From the NCBI GenBank assembly GCA_019058295.1, contig JAHPZI010000021.1:169167-233166 (forward strand): DNA of 64,000 nucleotides. The letters run 5' to 3'. Origin of the DNA: Promethearchaeota archaeon (GTDB lineage: Archaea > Asgardarchaeota > Lokiarchaeia > Sigyniarchaeales > SOKP01). The notes under the pieces are model-generated. The model did not search any database and was not told where the DNA came from. It saw only the letters and a program-made list of their open reading frames with translations. Positions 27,994 through 37,389 of the stretch are shown in pieces. Positions within the stretch are counted from its first letter, which is position 1, and the number at the start of each line of letters is the position of its first letter. The position numbers and the translations under genes were made by a program.

Positions 27994-28824
27994 TTAAGTA
28001 AGATCTACTAATTCATCTATTCTTTTTATTGAATTTTTTATGAAATTATCGTCATTTAATATTAGTTCAATTGCTTTTTGAGGGCATATATCTACACATC
28101 GACCACATCCTCGGCATTCTTCGTTAATAACCGCTCTTTTATCAATAATTTGAATTGCATTAGCGAAACAAACGCCTTTCGTACAAGTACCACATCCTAT
28201 ACATTTATCAGTTACTTTTATTTCTACTCCTGGCATCTTTTTAAGAGCATTACCTACAAATTTTACCTTTGGGGCATATCTAGTTATACAGCAACAAGGG
28301 CAACAATTGCATATTGTAAGTAGTTTACTACCTGGTCCAATTCCGAGCCATTTTGCGTCTAGTTCATTTCGACCTATTACATGTACTAATCCGGCCTCGC
28401 GACATTTTTTAAGATGCTCTAAAGCTTCTTCCTTAGTAACCAATCTCCCAAATGCAGGATTAATTCCTACTACAGGTTCACCCATAAATAGGCACCCTAA
28501 TTTTCTAGGATAATCTTCACATTTCAATGATTCTCTACAGATACAAAAATTCATTATCCAATGATATTTTGCTTTATTAACGAAATATTTTACAACTTCT
28601 GAAGGTAAAACCATATCTGTTGGTTTTCCAACTTCTTGATTTATGGCGATTACTTTATCTTTTGTTAGATAAATCATCTCATCGTTCACTGTTGATTTAT
28701 CAATACGCTTTTGGATAAAGGAAATTTTAGTTAATTTTGTTAAAAAATCAGCATGGCGATAAAGTCTTTTGAGCATATTTACATATCTTACAGATCTACC
28801 AGTTTTTTTCTTACTTTTTCCCAT
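27994..28824 (-). CDS. Cysteine-rich 4Fe-4S protein
   Basis: This 276-residue protein ends with two ferredoxin motifs, 'CIGCGTCTKGVCFANAI' and 'CRGCGRCVDICPQKAI' (~205-260), for two 4Fe-4S clusters. The middle holds extra cysteine clusters 'FCICRESLKCEDYP' followed by 'GCLFMG', and the dense 'CNCCPCCCI', which may bind another metal centre. The N-terminus is basic. Proteins with this '(C)CR...GC.FMG...CC.CC' arrangement are found in anaerobes as uncharacterised electron-transfer or maturation proteins. No dedicated oxidoreductase partner sits next to it, and its role beyond electron transfer is unknown. An AT-rich 200 bp gap separates it from the TPR gene downstream. Confidence 0.82.
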   Translation of the reverse strand: MGKSKKKTGRSVRYVNMLKRLYRHADFLTKLTKISFIQKRIDKSTVNDEMIYLTKDKVIAINQEVGKPTDMVLPSEVVKYFVNKAKYHWIMNFCICRESLKCEDYPRKLGCLFMGEPVVGINPAFGRLVTKEEALEHLKKCREAGLVHVIGRNELDAKWLGIGPGSKLLTICNCCPCCCITRYAPKVKFVGNALKKMPGVEIKVTDKCIGCGTCTKGVCFANAIQIIDKRAVINEECRGCGRCVDICPQKAIELILNDDNFIKNSIKRIDELVDLT

Positions 28825-28882
28825 TTTTAATCAATATTTTATTATTATGTACTTAAAATATTATTTTATGATTAGCAAGAAT

Positions 28883-29638
28883 TTAGGTTTGATTTGAAAT
28901 TTCAGAGGATTTCCATCCGCTAGATCGTCTAAAAACAATCATTCCAACCGCAAAAGCTAATACTACTCCAGCAATCTCGTCAATTATGTAGTGCTGCTTC
29001 ACAAATAATGTTGATAGCACAACTCCGACTGCTATGATAAAAGCAATAATTGCTATAATTTTTCTCTTAAAAGTTGGATTTATTTTATAATACTGATACC
29101 AAGTGAAGAATAAAATAGTCGACATTCCAGCATGCATACTTGGTACGCAATTGAAACTTGTCTCGTGCGTATAATATAAGTACATTACATCTGCGAAAAA
29201 ATTGCCTTGAATTTTATTAGACAAAAGCTCTTGTCTCCACCAGTAAGTTGATACGGGAAAAATGATATAGATAATGGTTGCGATAGCATTCATTATAACT
29301 ACAGACCATCCTACACCGTAACCTTTCTCTTCATCAAGTAAACCGAAATAGAATAAAGTTATAATTACCATTGGATAAAATAAAAAAACATAGAAAATGA
29401 CCATTTCTGGAACAAATGGAATAAAATTTTCACCAAGAAAATCTAATCTATACCCTGTACCTTCAGGATATAAACTACCCGTCCAAGAGTACAAAATAAG
29501 CATTATGATAATTCCATATAAAAAAGCCATTAAAAATAAATTTCCTAAAATAAAGGTAAGTTTTCGGCTTCTTTTTGTAGATTTTCCCTTAAAAAAAACG
29601 GTTTCTACACCCTTTTGAAATTTGTCATGAATTTTTAT
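28883..29638 (-). CDS. PAP2-family membrane phosphatase/transferase, AUA start likely
   Basis: The track starts at ATG 29530, but the frame is open 36 codons further and encodes a basic N-terminus and the first membrane helix ('LTFILGNLFLMAFLYGII'). No ATG, GTG or TTG is found there. AUA at 29638 lies 6 nt after AAAGGTGA (AUU at 29632 is an alternative), giving ~251 residues. About six helices carry PAP2 motifs 'CVPSMHAGMST' (PSGH-like) and 'VKQHYIIDEIAG' (HxxxD). The 'PSMHAG' form resembles the Aur1/Ipt1-like branch of PAP2, which handles lipid head groups. Likely acts on phospholipid or polyprenyl phosphates at the membrane. The PAP2 family is clear; the reaction is not. Confidence 0.82.
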   Translation of the reverse strand: MKIHDKFQKGVETVFFKGKSTKRSRKLTFILGNLFLMAFLYGIIIMLILYSWTGSLYPEGTGYRLDFLGENFIPFVPEMVIFYVFLFYPMVIITLFYFGLLDEEKGYGVGWSVVIMNAIATIIYIIFPVSTYWWRQELLSNKIQGNFFADVMYLYYTHETSFNCVPSMHAGMSTILFFTWYQYYKINPTFKRKIIAIIAFIIAVGVVLSTLFVKQHYIIDEIAGVVLAFAVGMIVFRRSSGWKSSEISNQT

Positions 29639-29676
29639 TGTTAATCACCTTTTATTTTTTATCTCCTAATAAACTG

Positions 29677-31395
29677 TTAAATGATTTTTTGGTATTGGAA
29701 TGTTTGGTGTCCCTTTAATATTACAAATATCATAAAAATAAGAATAGTTACCGCTCCGATAAAAAATAGAATAACTAATCCTATAATAATAGTACTAAGA
29801 TAAATTGGCGCATACAACAAACCAACTATGCCATATATAAGACAAATTACAAACATTCCGATTAAATTAAAAATTAAGATCAACCAATACAAGATACTCT
29901 TTCTTCCATCATACTCTCTTATTAACATTAAAAGACGTATAACAGCATATATTATTAATCCTATAGTTAAAAATGATATACTTGTCTGAAAAATTAGGAG
30001 AAACAATATTTCAAGGCCATATATTAATAGAGTTAAAACAAATATTATTAACTCAATTATGAGAAAAATTATAGCCGCTGCGATAGAGATAACAAAGAGA
30101 GCAATTGTAAGCCCATCATAGAGTTTTTTAGGAATTGGTGATAAAGTAATTGGTGGTGAATTGAATTGTCCTATATTAAATCCACAATTCATACAAAAGC
30201 GGGCATTAATCGTAACTGGCTGACCACAATTAGTGCAAAATTTAGCAGGCTTTTGTTGTGAAAATTGGGTATATTCAGAATGGTAACTATCATTAAACGA
30301 TGTACATATAATATCTTCATTAACAACTATAATACCTGTTTCGGGGCAACGATAAGTTCTTTTTGCAATTTTATTTGCTCGCCTTAAAAAGCCTAGCAGT
30401 AAAGCAAAAGACAAAGAACTTAATACTACATATACAATAATTTGAAGGATTAGATCTAAATCTGTGCCTTGGGCGTTAATTGTATAAACGTAAAGTAGAA
30501 TCCAGACGGAAGAAGTATTCCATAGAAAGTGTATAGAAACGGGGATGAGCCAAAGAGGGATGAATCGCTTTAAAAATTTTATGAATTGACTTCCCATTGG
30601 GTGGTTCTCTTCTCCTCGCTCAAATCGAAGTCTTTCTGCTCTTCCTGCCGCAAATCCTCCAATTGAACCACCTAATATGTGGATTGGAGCCCAGTTCCTA
30701 ATAGTTACCTGAAGATAAATATCAAAATAAAGATCAAAGGCATTTCCACCATATAAAATAGTATATCCAAGATATGATATAAGTTCTATTATCTCAAATG
30801 TTATTCCTATTATCATACCGAAAAGAAATCCATTTAATTCGTTTCCAAGCATACCCTTTCCTTTTTGTTCAGAATTTCTGTTCCTCTGTAATACAATGAA
30901 AAATGCTAAGATACTGGGAAGAGATTTCAAAAATTCTTCCCCAAGTGCGGGTGTAATCCCAATAGCACCAACATTATAGAATACTACAGCTAAAATTTCG
31001 TCTCTTGTAAAGTAATAAATACCATTTGCTGCAAGAAACCAAAGCTCCCCGATTCCCGAATTCCAATATGCTGCGAAATTAACTACACAAATCCCCATAA
31101 GGAAAAGCATTAATAAGTATTTATTACGACCACTGATTAATTTTTCACTTGGAGGATATTTTTTTGTTTTCCAAATATAAAATAATATCCATAATAGGTA
31201 GATGGTTAATGGTCCGATTATCATGTAGCTAATGATCGTAATTAATTTTGCAGATGTAGGTATTTGATTGGATAATAAGACTAAAATCACAGTTATAGCG
31301 TAAATACCACATCCGATCATTGAAATTAACCAAATTAATTTCTTGTGGAGGGCAAGTTTGATTTTTTCGGGTTTATAAGGATTATCACTACTCAT
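29677..31395 (-). CDS. PrsW-like intramembrane protease with zinc ribbon
   Basis: This 572-residue membrane protein has PrsW-family glutamic protease motifs in an eight-helix core. These are 'PALGEEFLKSLPSIL' (EExxK), 'FGMIIGITFEIIELISY' (E on the next helix), 'HILGGSIGGFAAG' and 'VSIHFLWN'. After the core (~residue 370) comes a zinc ribbon 'FCTNCGQPVTINARFCMNCGF' (~390-410). A second set of four hydrophobic helices (430-560) follows. PrsW and related proteases cut membrane-bound substrates such as anti-sigma factors; here the target is unknown. Family assignment rests on the conserved EE, E and H positions. Confidence 0.8.
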   Translation of the reverse strand: MSSDNPYKPEKIKLALHKKLIWLISMIGCGIYAITVILVLLSNQIPTSAKLITIISYMIIGPLTIYLLWILFYIWKTKKYPPSEKLISGRNKYLLMLFLMGICVVNFAAYWNSGIGELWFLAANGIYYFTRDEILAVVFYNVGAIGITPALGEEFLKSLPSILAFFIVLQRNRNSEQKGKGMLGNELNGFLFGMIIGITFEIIELISYLGYTILYGGNAFDLYFDIYLQVTIRNWAPIHILGGSIGGFAAGRAERLRFERGEENHPMGSQFIKFLKRFIPLWLIPVSIHFLWNTSSVWILLYVYTINAQGTDLDLILQIIVYVVLSSLSFALLLGFLRRANKIAKRTYRCPETGIIVVNEDIICTSFNDSYHSEYTQFSQQKPAKFCTNCGQPVTINARFCMNCGFNIGQFNSPPITLSPIPKKLYDGLTIALFVISIAAAIIFLIIELIIFVLTLLIYGLEILFLLIFQTSISFLTIGLIIYAVIRLLMLIREYDGRKSILYWLILIFNLIGMFVICLIYGIVGLLYAPIYLSTIIIGLVILFFIGAVTILIFMIFVILKGHQTFQYQKII

Positions 31396-31616
31396 AGATA
31401 AAATCCAATTAATGAAATAATTTTCTTTTAATTTATTTTTTATATCTTAAATTAGTTATTAGGTTTTTTTATAATAAATATATCTTTTCTTATAGGTAAA
31501 TATGAATTCTAAAAAAAAGTTATTCAATATACTACTAAAACGAGTTGGTATTAAGAATAAGGAAAAAAAAAAAAATTATATTATATGTTTGTTGCTTGAT
31601 CTTTTAGATCAAAAGC

Positions 31617-31832
31617 TTAGAAGTATTTAATTGCTAAAAGTATGTCATCTCTTGTGACTTTTTTCCTCTTAGCGTGTTTGGTTAATGAAAGGGCTGTTTT
31701 TGTTATTTTCTCAGCTGAGGATCCCATCCAATCAACTAATTCGTCTACTGCATCTCGAGCAACAATAATAGCTCCATTGTGTTTCATAAGGCGTCTAATT
31801 GGACTCCAGCTGATATAATCTCTACCTGCCAT
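31617..31832 (-). CDS. Archaeal histone
   Basis: This 71-residue single histone fold, 'SWSPIRRLMKHNGAIIVARD' through 'HAKRKKVTRDDILLAIKYF', has the typical helix-strand-helix-strand-helix layout. The arginine/lysine DNA contacts and the 'KRKKVTRDDI' loop-L2/alpha-3 signature are visible. The start ATG has GGAGG 7-8 bases upstream. It dimerises and wraps DNA in nucleosome-like filaments. The N-terminus is short and has no eukaryote-like tail. It is a single gene with a ~550 bp gene-poor region on its upstream side. Confidence 0.95.
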   Translation of the reverse strand: MAGRDYISWSPIRRLMKHNGAIIVARDAVDELVDWMGSSAEKITKTALSLTKHAKRKKVTRDDILLAIKYF

Positions 31833-32380
31833 ACTAATTCATTCCTCCACTTTTTATTTTTTTTTTATTTTAGGTTTAATTTTTATTTTAATTGTTACAT
31901 AAATGAAGATCAAATATGTATTTAAAGATTTTGATATTATCATAAATTTATGAAGAAAAAAATGAAAATGATTAAAAAATTTTGTCGGAAGATATATCAA
32001 TGATCAATCTGGTGTAAGTTCGTGAGTTTCTGCCAGATTTTTAAATTTGTGAAAAAATGAATCCAGATTGCTATGATTGTTCAGAATTGTATATTAATTC
32101 ACCAATTTGGCTTTAAATCAGAAAATAGAATTAAAAATAATTAAATTCCGATACGCTGATTCATGAATTTTTATAGTATCTATGAGTTAATAAAAATGAT
32201 TTTGTTATAGAAAAAATATAATTCTCGAAATATTTCTATTATAGTTTACAGAAATAACTGAAATTGAAGCTAATTAAATTTTATAGATAAACAAATAGAA
32301 AACGGGTAAGCTTAATTATAAATTACAATTAATTAAAGTATTATAATTTCATATTGCTGAGCGAAAGGTGTAAAATAAAT
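31833..32380. other. Gene-poor AT-rich region between histone and SIS genes
   Basis: There is no open frame of note on either strand. The region is the divergent upstream of the histone and sugar-isomerase genes, so it should hold two promoters. Part of it shows inverted and direct repeats: AATCTGG (32006-32012) faces CCAGATT (32033-32039) across a 20-nt loop, and CCAGATT occurs again at 32063-32069. These could be an RNA hairpin or a regulator site. No tRNA, C/D box pair or riboswitch consensus was recognised. Confidence 0.35.
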
Positions 32381-33628
32381 TTGAATGATCAAGAAGATAA
32401 AATATTAGATCAAAAGGACAGAAAAAAGTTCGATTTTTTAGGAGATAATCCTGTTGAACGGATTGAAGCGACAACGGAAATACCTATAATGTATTATGCA
32501 TTGAACACTACTCCGAGAAAAGAGCATCCGTTTAATGTTTATAATGATATAAAATCTGAACCAACCGCAGTAGGAAAGACCCTTGAGGTTGTTGTTGATT
32601 CAGTAAATAAAGTTGCAGATGAATTCATAAGACGAGATATAAGTCATATAGTCGGAATAGGAATGGGAACTAGTCAGTTTGTTATGCAATCGTCTGGTCC
32701 TGCATTTTGGGAATGGGCACACATTACATCAGAGGATAGAGATTCTGTAGAATGTCTTACCGTCGATAAACCCTATGATTTTCAACATACTGCTCTGTTT
32801 GCTTACAGTGGTAGTGGGAGCACAGCGGACACAATCGCAGCAACAAAAAAGATCCATGAGAAGGGAGCATATTGTATTGCCTTAACATCAGTAGCAGAAA
32901 GCCCGATCACTAAGGAGTGTGATGATACAATTGCCTGCGCAGGGGGCTTTGATACTGGGGGATCTGATACATTTCATTATGCAACTAGATTAGCGGCAAG
33001 CTTATTATTAGCTATAGTTCTTGGAGAAAAGAAAGGGATAAGCGATATTAATTTCACAGATCTGAGAAAGAAATTATATGAAATACCGAAATTTATGGCA
33101 GAAAGATGGGAGTATAATGAAGAACGATGTAAAAGTGTAGCAAAATATTATTCTCATGTAAGAAGTATAATTATTGTCGGGGCAGGTCCTAATTTTGGTA
33201 CTGCTGAAGAAATGGAACTTAAGTTCGAAGAAATGGCACATATCCCTGCAAAATCTATGGTTCCAACGAGGCATCTTCACGGTGCTATAGGATTAACTGA
33301 TGAAAAAATACTGACAATTCTGCTCTATCCCAAAAATAATTCAGAAAAATGGTTTGACCAAATTGCTAAATTTACGCAGATGATTAAAAGTCCATGCATT
33401 GCAATTTTACCGGATGATGAAGATAAAATCGCACCATTGATGGATTGGGTATGGAGAACACCCGTTGATACCGAGCATCTTTTTGCTCTGTATGTAGTTC
33501 CAATCATTCAATTATATCCATACATGTGTGCTGTAGAACAAGGTGATATTAATCCCGACTGCCAAAAATCGAATATTCCTAAACACGCAAGAGCCTGGTC
33601 CATGATATTAAAACCAGGTGGTCATTGA
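32381..33628 (+). CDS. SIS-domain sugar-phosphate isomerase/aldolase-like protein
   Basis: Two SIS domains are visible. The first has 'IVGIGMGTSQFVMQSSGP' and the phosphate-binding 'FAYSGSGSTADTIAATKKIH'. The second has 'IIIVGAGPNFGTAEEMELKFEEMAHIPA' with the typical 'ELKHGP'-like helix ('TRHLHGAIGL'). This layout is shared by GlmS-isomerase, fructoselysine-6-P deglycase and AgaS-type proteins. I prefer TTG 32381 over the track's TTG 32354 because AGGTG lies 10 bases before it, giving ~415 residues. The downstream PfkB kinase gene begins directly at its stop codon, so together they likely process an amino- or keto-sugar phosphate. The specific sugar is unknown. Confidence 0.8.
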   Translation: MNDQEDKILDQKDRKKFDFLGDNPVERIEATTEIPIMYYALNTTPRKEHPFNVYNDIKSEPTAVGKTLEVVVDSVNKVADEFIRRDISHIVGIGMGTSQFVMQSSGPAFWEWAHITSEDRDSVECLTVDKPYDFQHTALFAYSGSGSTADTIAATKKIHEKGAYCIALTSVAESPITKECDDTIACAGGFDTGGSDTFHYATRLAASLLLAIVLGEKKGISDINFTDLRKKLYEIPKFMAERWEYNEERCKSVAKYYSHVRSIIIVGAGPNFGTAEEMELKFEEMAHIPAKSMVPTRHLHGAIGLTDEKILTILLYPKNNSEKWFDQIAKFTQMIKSPCIAILPDDEDKIAPLMDWVWRTPVDTEHLFALYVVPIIQLYPYMCAVEQGDINPDCQKSNIPKHARAWSMILKPGGH

Positions 33629-34573
33629 CTGGGGTTTAAAATCGGCATTGTAGGTCCTTTAAATGTGGACTTAATAATGCGTGGGAGCGCTCCAACTGAT
33701 ATTAACGAATTGAACAACTGGGCGGGACCTTCTGATGTACATTGCCTTACTGCTGGGGCTGCTGGATACATATCACAAAATCTTAAGAAATTGGGTAATG
33801 ACATTCATATAGTATCCTGCCTTGGTGATGACCCGTTTGGTGTCATGATACTGAACTCGCTAGAGAAAATTGGGATCAATCCTCAGTTTATTCAAATTGA
33901 AAAAGGAAAACTTGGAGCAATCGGGATTTTTATATTGCTATTTGAAAATAAAAAAAGACCGTTCACCTTCAGGTTGCCTACTCATCATGGATGGCCTCCT
34001 AAATTCGATAAAAAGACTAAAAAGCATTTATTAGATGTTGATTTATTCCATTCTGCAGGATATCTTCATTTTTCTGATTTATGGAATACTGAAATCCTTG
34101 ATCTCTTCAAAGAGGCTAAAAAGAGAGGCATTAAGACGTCTATCGATCCCCAATTCCCTTTAATCGATCTGAAACCTCCTTGGATTAAAATGATGGAATC
34201 GTTAATTCAATATATTGATATTATAATGGTTGACGAAAATGAGGCTCTAAATTTAACAGGAAAAAATAATGTAGAAGATGCGGCGGAAGAACTTTTTGCT
34301 GCCGGATTTAAAATAATAGCAATAAAGCAAGGAGCCAATGGTGTCTTGGTAAAAAATTCCACCGAAAAACAACAAATTCCTGCAATCCCTCCTAAAAAGT
34401 TTATCGATAGCATCGGAGCAGGTGATTCTTTTGATGCGGGATTCCTTCAAGGGTTATTGGAAGAAAAAGATTTAATCACTGCAACAAAAATGGGTGTTAC
34501 AGCAGCAACCATGAGTATTGAAGGGACAGGAGGCACTGAAACGTTTCCTGAAAGGAAAGATTTGAAATTTTAA
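33629..34573 (+). CDS. PfkB-family carbohydrate kinase, CUG start likely
   Basis: The track begins at GTG 33665, but the conserved first strand of the family, 'FKIGIVGPLNVDLIMRG', is encoded upstream in the same frame. The only room for it is between the preceding TGA (33626) and that GTG, with no ATG, GTG or TTG. CUG at 33629 follows AGGTGG by 8 nt, giving 314 residues. PfkB motifs are the N-terminal 'GAAGYISQNLKKLG' (GGxxxN-like) and the C-terminal 'SIGAGDSFDAGFLQGLLE', whose Asp is the catalytic base. The gene abuts the SIS gene, so the kinase probably makes or uses the sugar phosphate handled by that isomerase. The sugar is not decided by sequence. Confidence 0.88.
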   Translation: MGFKIGIVGPLNVDLIMRGSAPTDINELNNWAGPSDVHCLTAGAAGYISQNLKKLGNDIHIVSCLGDDPFGVMILNSLEKIGINPQFIQIEKGKLGAIGIFILLFENKKRPFTFRLPTHHGWPPKFDKKTKKHLLDVDLFHSAGYLHFSDLWNTEILDLFKEAKKRGIKTSIDPQFPLIDLKPPWIKMMESLIQYIDIIMVDENEALNLTGKNNVEDAAEELFAAGFKIIAIKQGANGVLVKNSTEKQQIPAIPPKKFIDSIGAGDSFDAGFLQGLLEEKDLITATKMGVTAATMSIEGTGGTETFPERKDLKF

Positions 34574-34719
34574 ATTTTTTCTTTATAAATTTCCAAGGAA
34601 TTTATTTATAAATTCTTCCACATAATGCGATAAATCTGAAAAAGAAATAATAATTGTTACATTTTTTAATTTTCCTTGTTTGTTATAACTTAGAATAAAG
34701 AAAAACGATTTTGTTAGTA

Positions 34720-35400
34720 ATGTCTAAAATCCTTGAAGAACTAGAAGAGCTATTTAAAAGTGAAACAATAAAACCCTCCTTTGAGATTGTTCACGTAATT
34801 TTAGCAATATTTATATTTGGAGAAAATCGAGATGGAATTGGTAGATATCGTCTTGAGAAGGAATTATTAATCGGTTCGGGAACCTCTAAATCTCTCATTA
34901 AGAGATTGAATAAAAATATTAATTTTATTTCGGTTTTGGATGAAAATATAAGGAAGGGCCATGTTTTAACTAAGGAGGGGTTAGACTTCATGGAAAAGAT
35001 AAAACAGATAATCCCTTTTATCAGAGAGGGTGATCTTTCAATTTTACAGGAAACGATTATCGATATGGAAAATAATAAAGTATGCTTCTGTCAAGTCAAG
35101 AACTATGGTGATAAATTGACTAACGGTATAGAGCAGAGAGATGCTGCTATAAAGGTTGGTGGTCTTGGGGCAACATGTCTTGTTTATGATGGAAAACAAT
35201 TAGTTTTTCCATCTGGTTATAATGTCAATACAGAACGGGCAGATTCGATCGTTAACGAAAGTGTTTATGAATATTTTAAAAGAGAAATCAATAAATTAGA
35301 TTCAAAATTAGAACCTAACGATGTATTAATTATTGGATTAGGAGAAAATTTTGAAAGTGCAAGGTTAGCAACAGTTAATGCTGCACTAACATTATTTTAA
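34720..35400 (+). CDS. Winged-helix protein, possibly DUF4443-like
   Basis: Residues ~20-90 form a winged helix: 'GRYRLEKELLIGSGTSKSLIKRL' is the helix-turn-helix, and 'KGHVLTKEGLDFMEKI' the wing and following helix. Residues ~95-226 form an alpha/beta domain with 'VKNYGDKLTNGIEQRDAAIK' and 'NDVLIIGLGENFESARLATV'. This combination resembles the archaeal DUF4443 group, but that assignment is from memory. I chose ATG 34720 over TTG 34711 because ATG is the stronger start; neither has a clear SD. A JAMM protease gene follows after 22 bp, so the protein may be a ligand-sensing regulator for that gene or its pathway. It is expected to be cytoplasmic and to bind DNA. Confidence 0.6.
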   Translation: MSKILEELEELFKSETIKPSFEIVHVILAIFIFGENRDGIGRYRLEKELLIGSGTSKSLIKRLNKNINFISVLDENIRKGHVLTKEGLDFMEKIKQIIPFIREGDLSILQETIIDMENNKVCFCQVKNYGDKLTNGIEQRDAAIKVGGLGATCLVYDGKQLVFPSGYNVNTERADSIVNESVYEYFKREINKLDSKLEPNDVLIIGLGENFESARLATVNAALTLF

Positions 35401-35422
35401 TATAAATTAATTAGGGAATAAT

Positions 35423-35899
35423 ATGAAATTATTGGAAGATATTAAATTCATCATAGATGATAAGATTTTAAAGAAACTAACTAAATGTGTGAAAAATGCC
35501 AGTCCTTACGAAGCATGTGGGCTAATTTTTGGTGAAATTAATGAAAAAAAAGTAGAAGATGGATTTCAATATCATTATTTAGGGCAAAGATTTGAATGTA
35601 TTAAATCGACCAATAAGTCTACTGTAGCCTTCTTAATAGATAATATAGAAGAATTGAATGAACTATATAAAACGGCTGCTGAAAAATATAATAAACGGCT
35701 AATTAGCATTTTTCATTCCCATCCGGCTGGTTCCTCTCCAAGTGGCGTAGATACGGATAACATGAAACATTTAAATGAATTTAAGCTTTTTAAAAACTTA
35801 ATTTGGACAATTATGAGTGCTGGAAATTACGATCTAAATGGATTTATTTACCTTAATGAAGAATTTTTCCAAATTCTCGTAGAAATAAATAAAGAGTAA
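35423..35899 (+). CDS. JAB1/MPN/Mov34 (JAMM) metalloprotease
   Basis: This 158-residue stand-alone JAMM domain shows the catalytic glutamate in 'PYEACGLIFGE' (E30). The zinc motif is 'FHSHPAGSSPSGVDTDN' (H98, H100, S107, D110). The loop between the second His and the Ser is one residue shorter than in the usual HxHx7Sx2D form. Archaeal JAMM proteins remove ubiquitin-like SAMPs or act on small-molecule carriers; eukaryotic Rpn11 is the proteasomal relative. It follows the winged-helix gene in an apparent operon. A proteasome beta gene lies 1.5 kb away on the other strand, but no ubiquitin-like or E1 gene is in the window, so the substrate is open. Confidence 0.85.
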   Translation: MKLLEDIKFIIDDKILKKLTKCVKNASPYEACGLIFGEINEKKVEDGFQYHYLGQRFECIKSTNKSTVAFLIDNIEELNELYKTAAEKYNKRLISIFHSHPAGSSPSGVDTDNMKHLNEFKLFKNLIWTIMSAGNYDLNGFIYLNEEFFQILVEINKE

Positions 35900-35945
35900 A
35901 ATTTGGGCGGATAAAAAATTCAGTGATGCCAAACCGATTTAAAAA

Positions 35946-37169
35946 TCATTTTTTTCGAAATTTCTCGCTGTCTCTTCCTTTTTTTGGAATGACCTCTTCA
36001 CCTATTACTTCTTGTTCTCCTTCTTTTCTAAAAGGTTTTACGGGTTTAGACTCATCGAGCGCCATGTCACATGCCCAACACGCATTCTCCAGATTCACTA
36101 AGGCATTATAACATTTTTGGCAGTAAAATATTTCACATCCTCGGCATATAAAATTCATTCCTAGAATATTTCCCTTACATACCACACAAATTTTCTTTTC
36201 CTTAGATATTGATACTTCTTCTTCAGTGAGTTTTTGAGATTTAACGAACATAGCTAAGATGTCTGGGGCATCTTTATCTAATTCGTGTGATTGTTGGTGT
36301 TTTGCAAGTTTTACAATTTGATAGATAGAATAAGAAGTAAACAGGAGGAGCATGGTTTCGAAACCTAAAAGCATAAGGAGAAACTCAAATGGTAAATGTT
36401 TGGTTATAGCAATGCTTATAAACCATACAAATGTAGAGATAAAGTAGCCAGAGATCATTGTCCAGTAAAGTATAGACCGTCTAAAGTATTGCGGGCTAAT
36501 CCTTGTAGGGGCGATAAACACGAGAGATCCTATAATGTAAAAGATAGGGGCCAGTTCTATAGGAGTGATTTCAAGTTCTTTGACTACTTTAGAGTCGAAA
36601 CCCTGACCTATTATGACGAGCAAAAGTCCAAACACCATTATCATTGAGATGGCTTGATATTCAGCTCGAGATCTTTTAGCGAATATGAATAACATGAATG
36701 CAAGCATAGTAACATTTAGAAAAATTGCCACATACTCAACGTTTATAGCTAAATCAATGGGTAAAAAGAGGATTAAGAAGATTAACACAAAATTTATTAG
36801 TATTAGCAGATATCTCATTCGCTTAAGCAAGCTTTCAGCAAAAAAATACATAAAAGTAATACCAATTATATATGATATATGGGCCATTTTAACTAACATG
36901 AGATATGTTTGATTATTTGTATTATAAGTTCCATAAAAAGTAGTGCCAATAAAATTTCCGGGCACATATAAATCACTTATAAAGAAGAAAATCCTCATAA
37001 AAGCAATGCCTAAGAATGTAAATGAGATTCCTAAAAAAATCTTTTTTTCTTCACTTTTTTCTTTTTTTTGAGCTAGAACTATGAAGTAAATAGTTATGAG
37101 AAATAATATTGAAATTGACACTCCCCATAACGCACGTTCTATAGGATTATATATTGGAAAATTAGTCAT
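35946..37169 (-). CDS. Membrane protein with C-terminal cross-brace-like zinc module
   Basis: The 407 residues start with about eight hydrophobic helices (~15-285), followed by a cytoplasmic segment and a cysteine-rich module (~325-370). The module begins 'CVVCKGNILGMNFICRGC', continues 'FYCQKCYNAL' and ends 'ENACWAC'. The eight cysteines are spaced C-x2-C-x9-C-x2-C-x4-C-x2-C-x11-C-x2-C, which can bind two zinc ions in the way of RING, B-box or FYVE-like domains. There is no histidine in the core, so it is not a standard RING. The end is basic and charged. The 7-8TM region resembles the 7TM halves at 10337/11498 in general layout only. It is convergent with the JAMM gene and lies downstream of the proteasome beta gene. 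Function is unknown. Confidence 0.6.
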   Translation of the reverse strand: MTNFPIYNPIERALWGVSISILFLITIYFIVLAQKKEKSEEKKIFLGISFTFLGIAFMRIFFFISDLYVPGNFIGTTFYGTYNTNNQTYLMLVKMAHISYIIGITFMYFFAESLLKRMRYLLILINFVLIFLILFLPIDLAINVEYVAIFLNVTMLAFMLFIFAKRSRAEYQAISMIMVFGLLLVIIGQGFDSKVVKELEITPIELAPIFYIIGSLVFIAPTRISPQYFRRSILYWTMISGYFISTFVWFISIAITKHLPFEFLLMLLGFETMLLLFTSYSIYQIVKLAKHQQSHELDKDAPDILAMFVKSQKLTEEEVSISKEKKICVVCKGNILGMNFICRGCEIFYCQKCYNALVNLENACWACDMALDESKPVKPFRKEGEQEVIGEEVIPKKGRDSEKFRKK

Positions 37170-37389
37170 TTTTTTTTATTTTTTAATTTAATTTCATTAA
37201 TTATTAGGGTTTTATTCCACTATGATTTTTAGGTTAAGTTAAATTTAACAGTATTGTATTTAATAATTATTATTACAATGCTGTATAAAAATCCTTTCGA
37301 AAAAAGTTACCGGATTTTCTGTAAAATCTCAATTTTTTTGAATTATTACTGGATTATATAACGCCCTAAAATTTTATAATCCAAATTAT

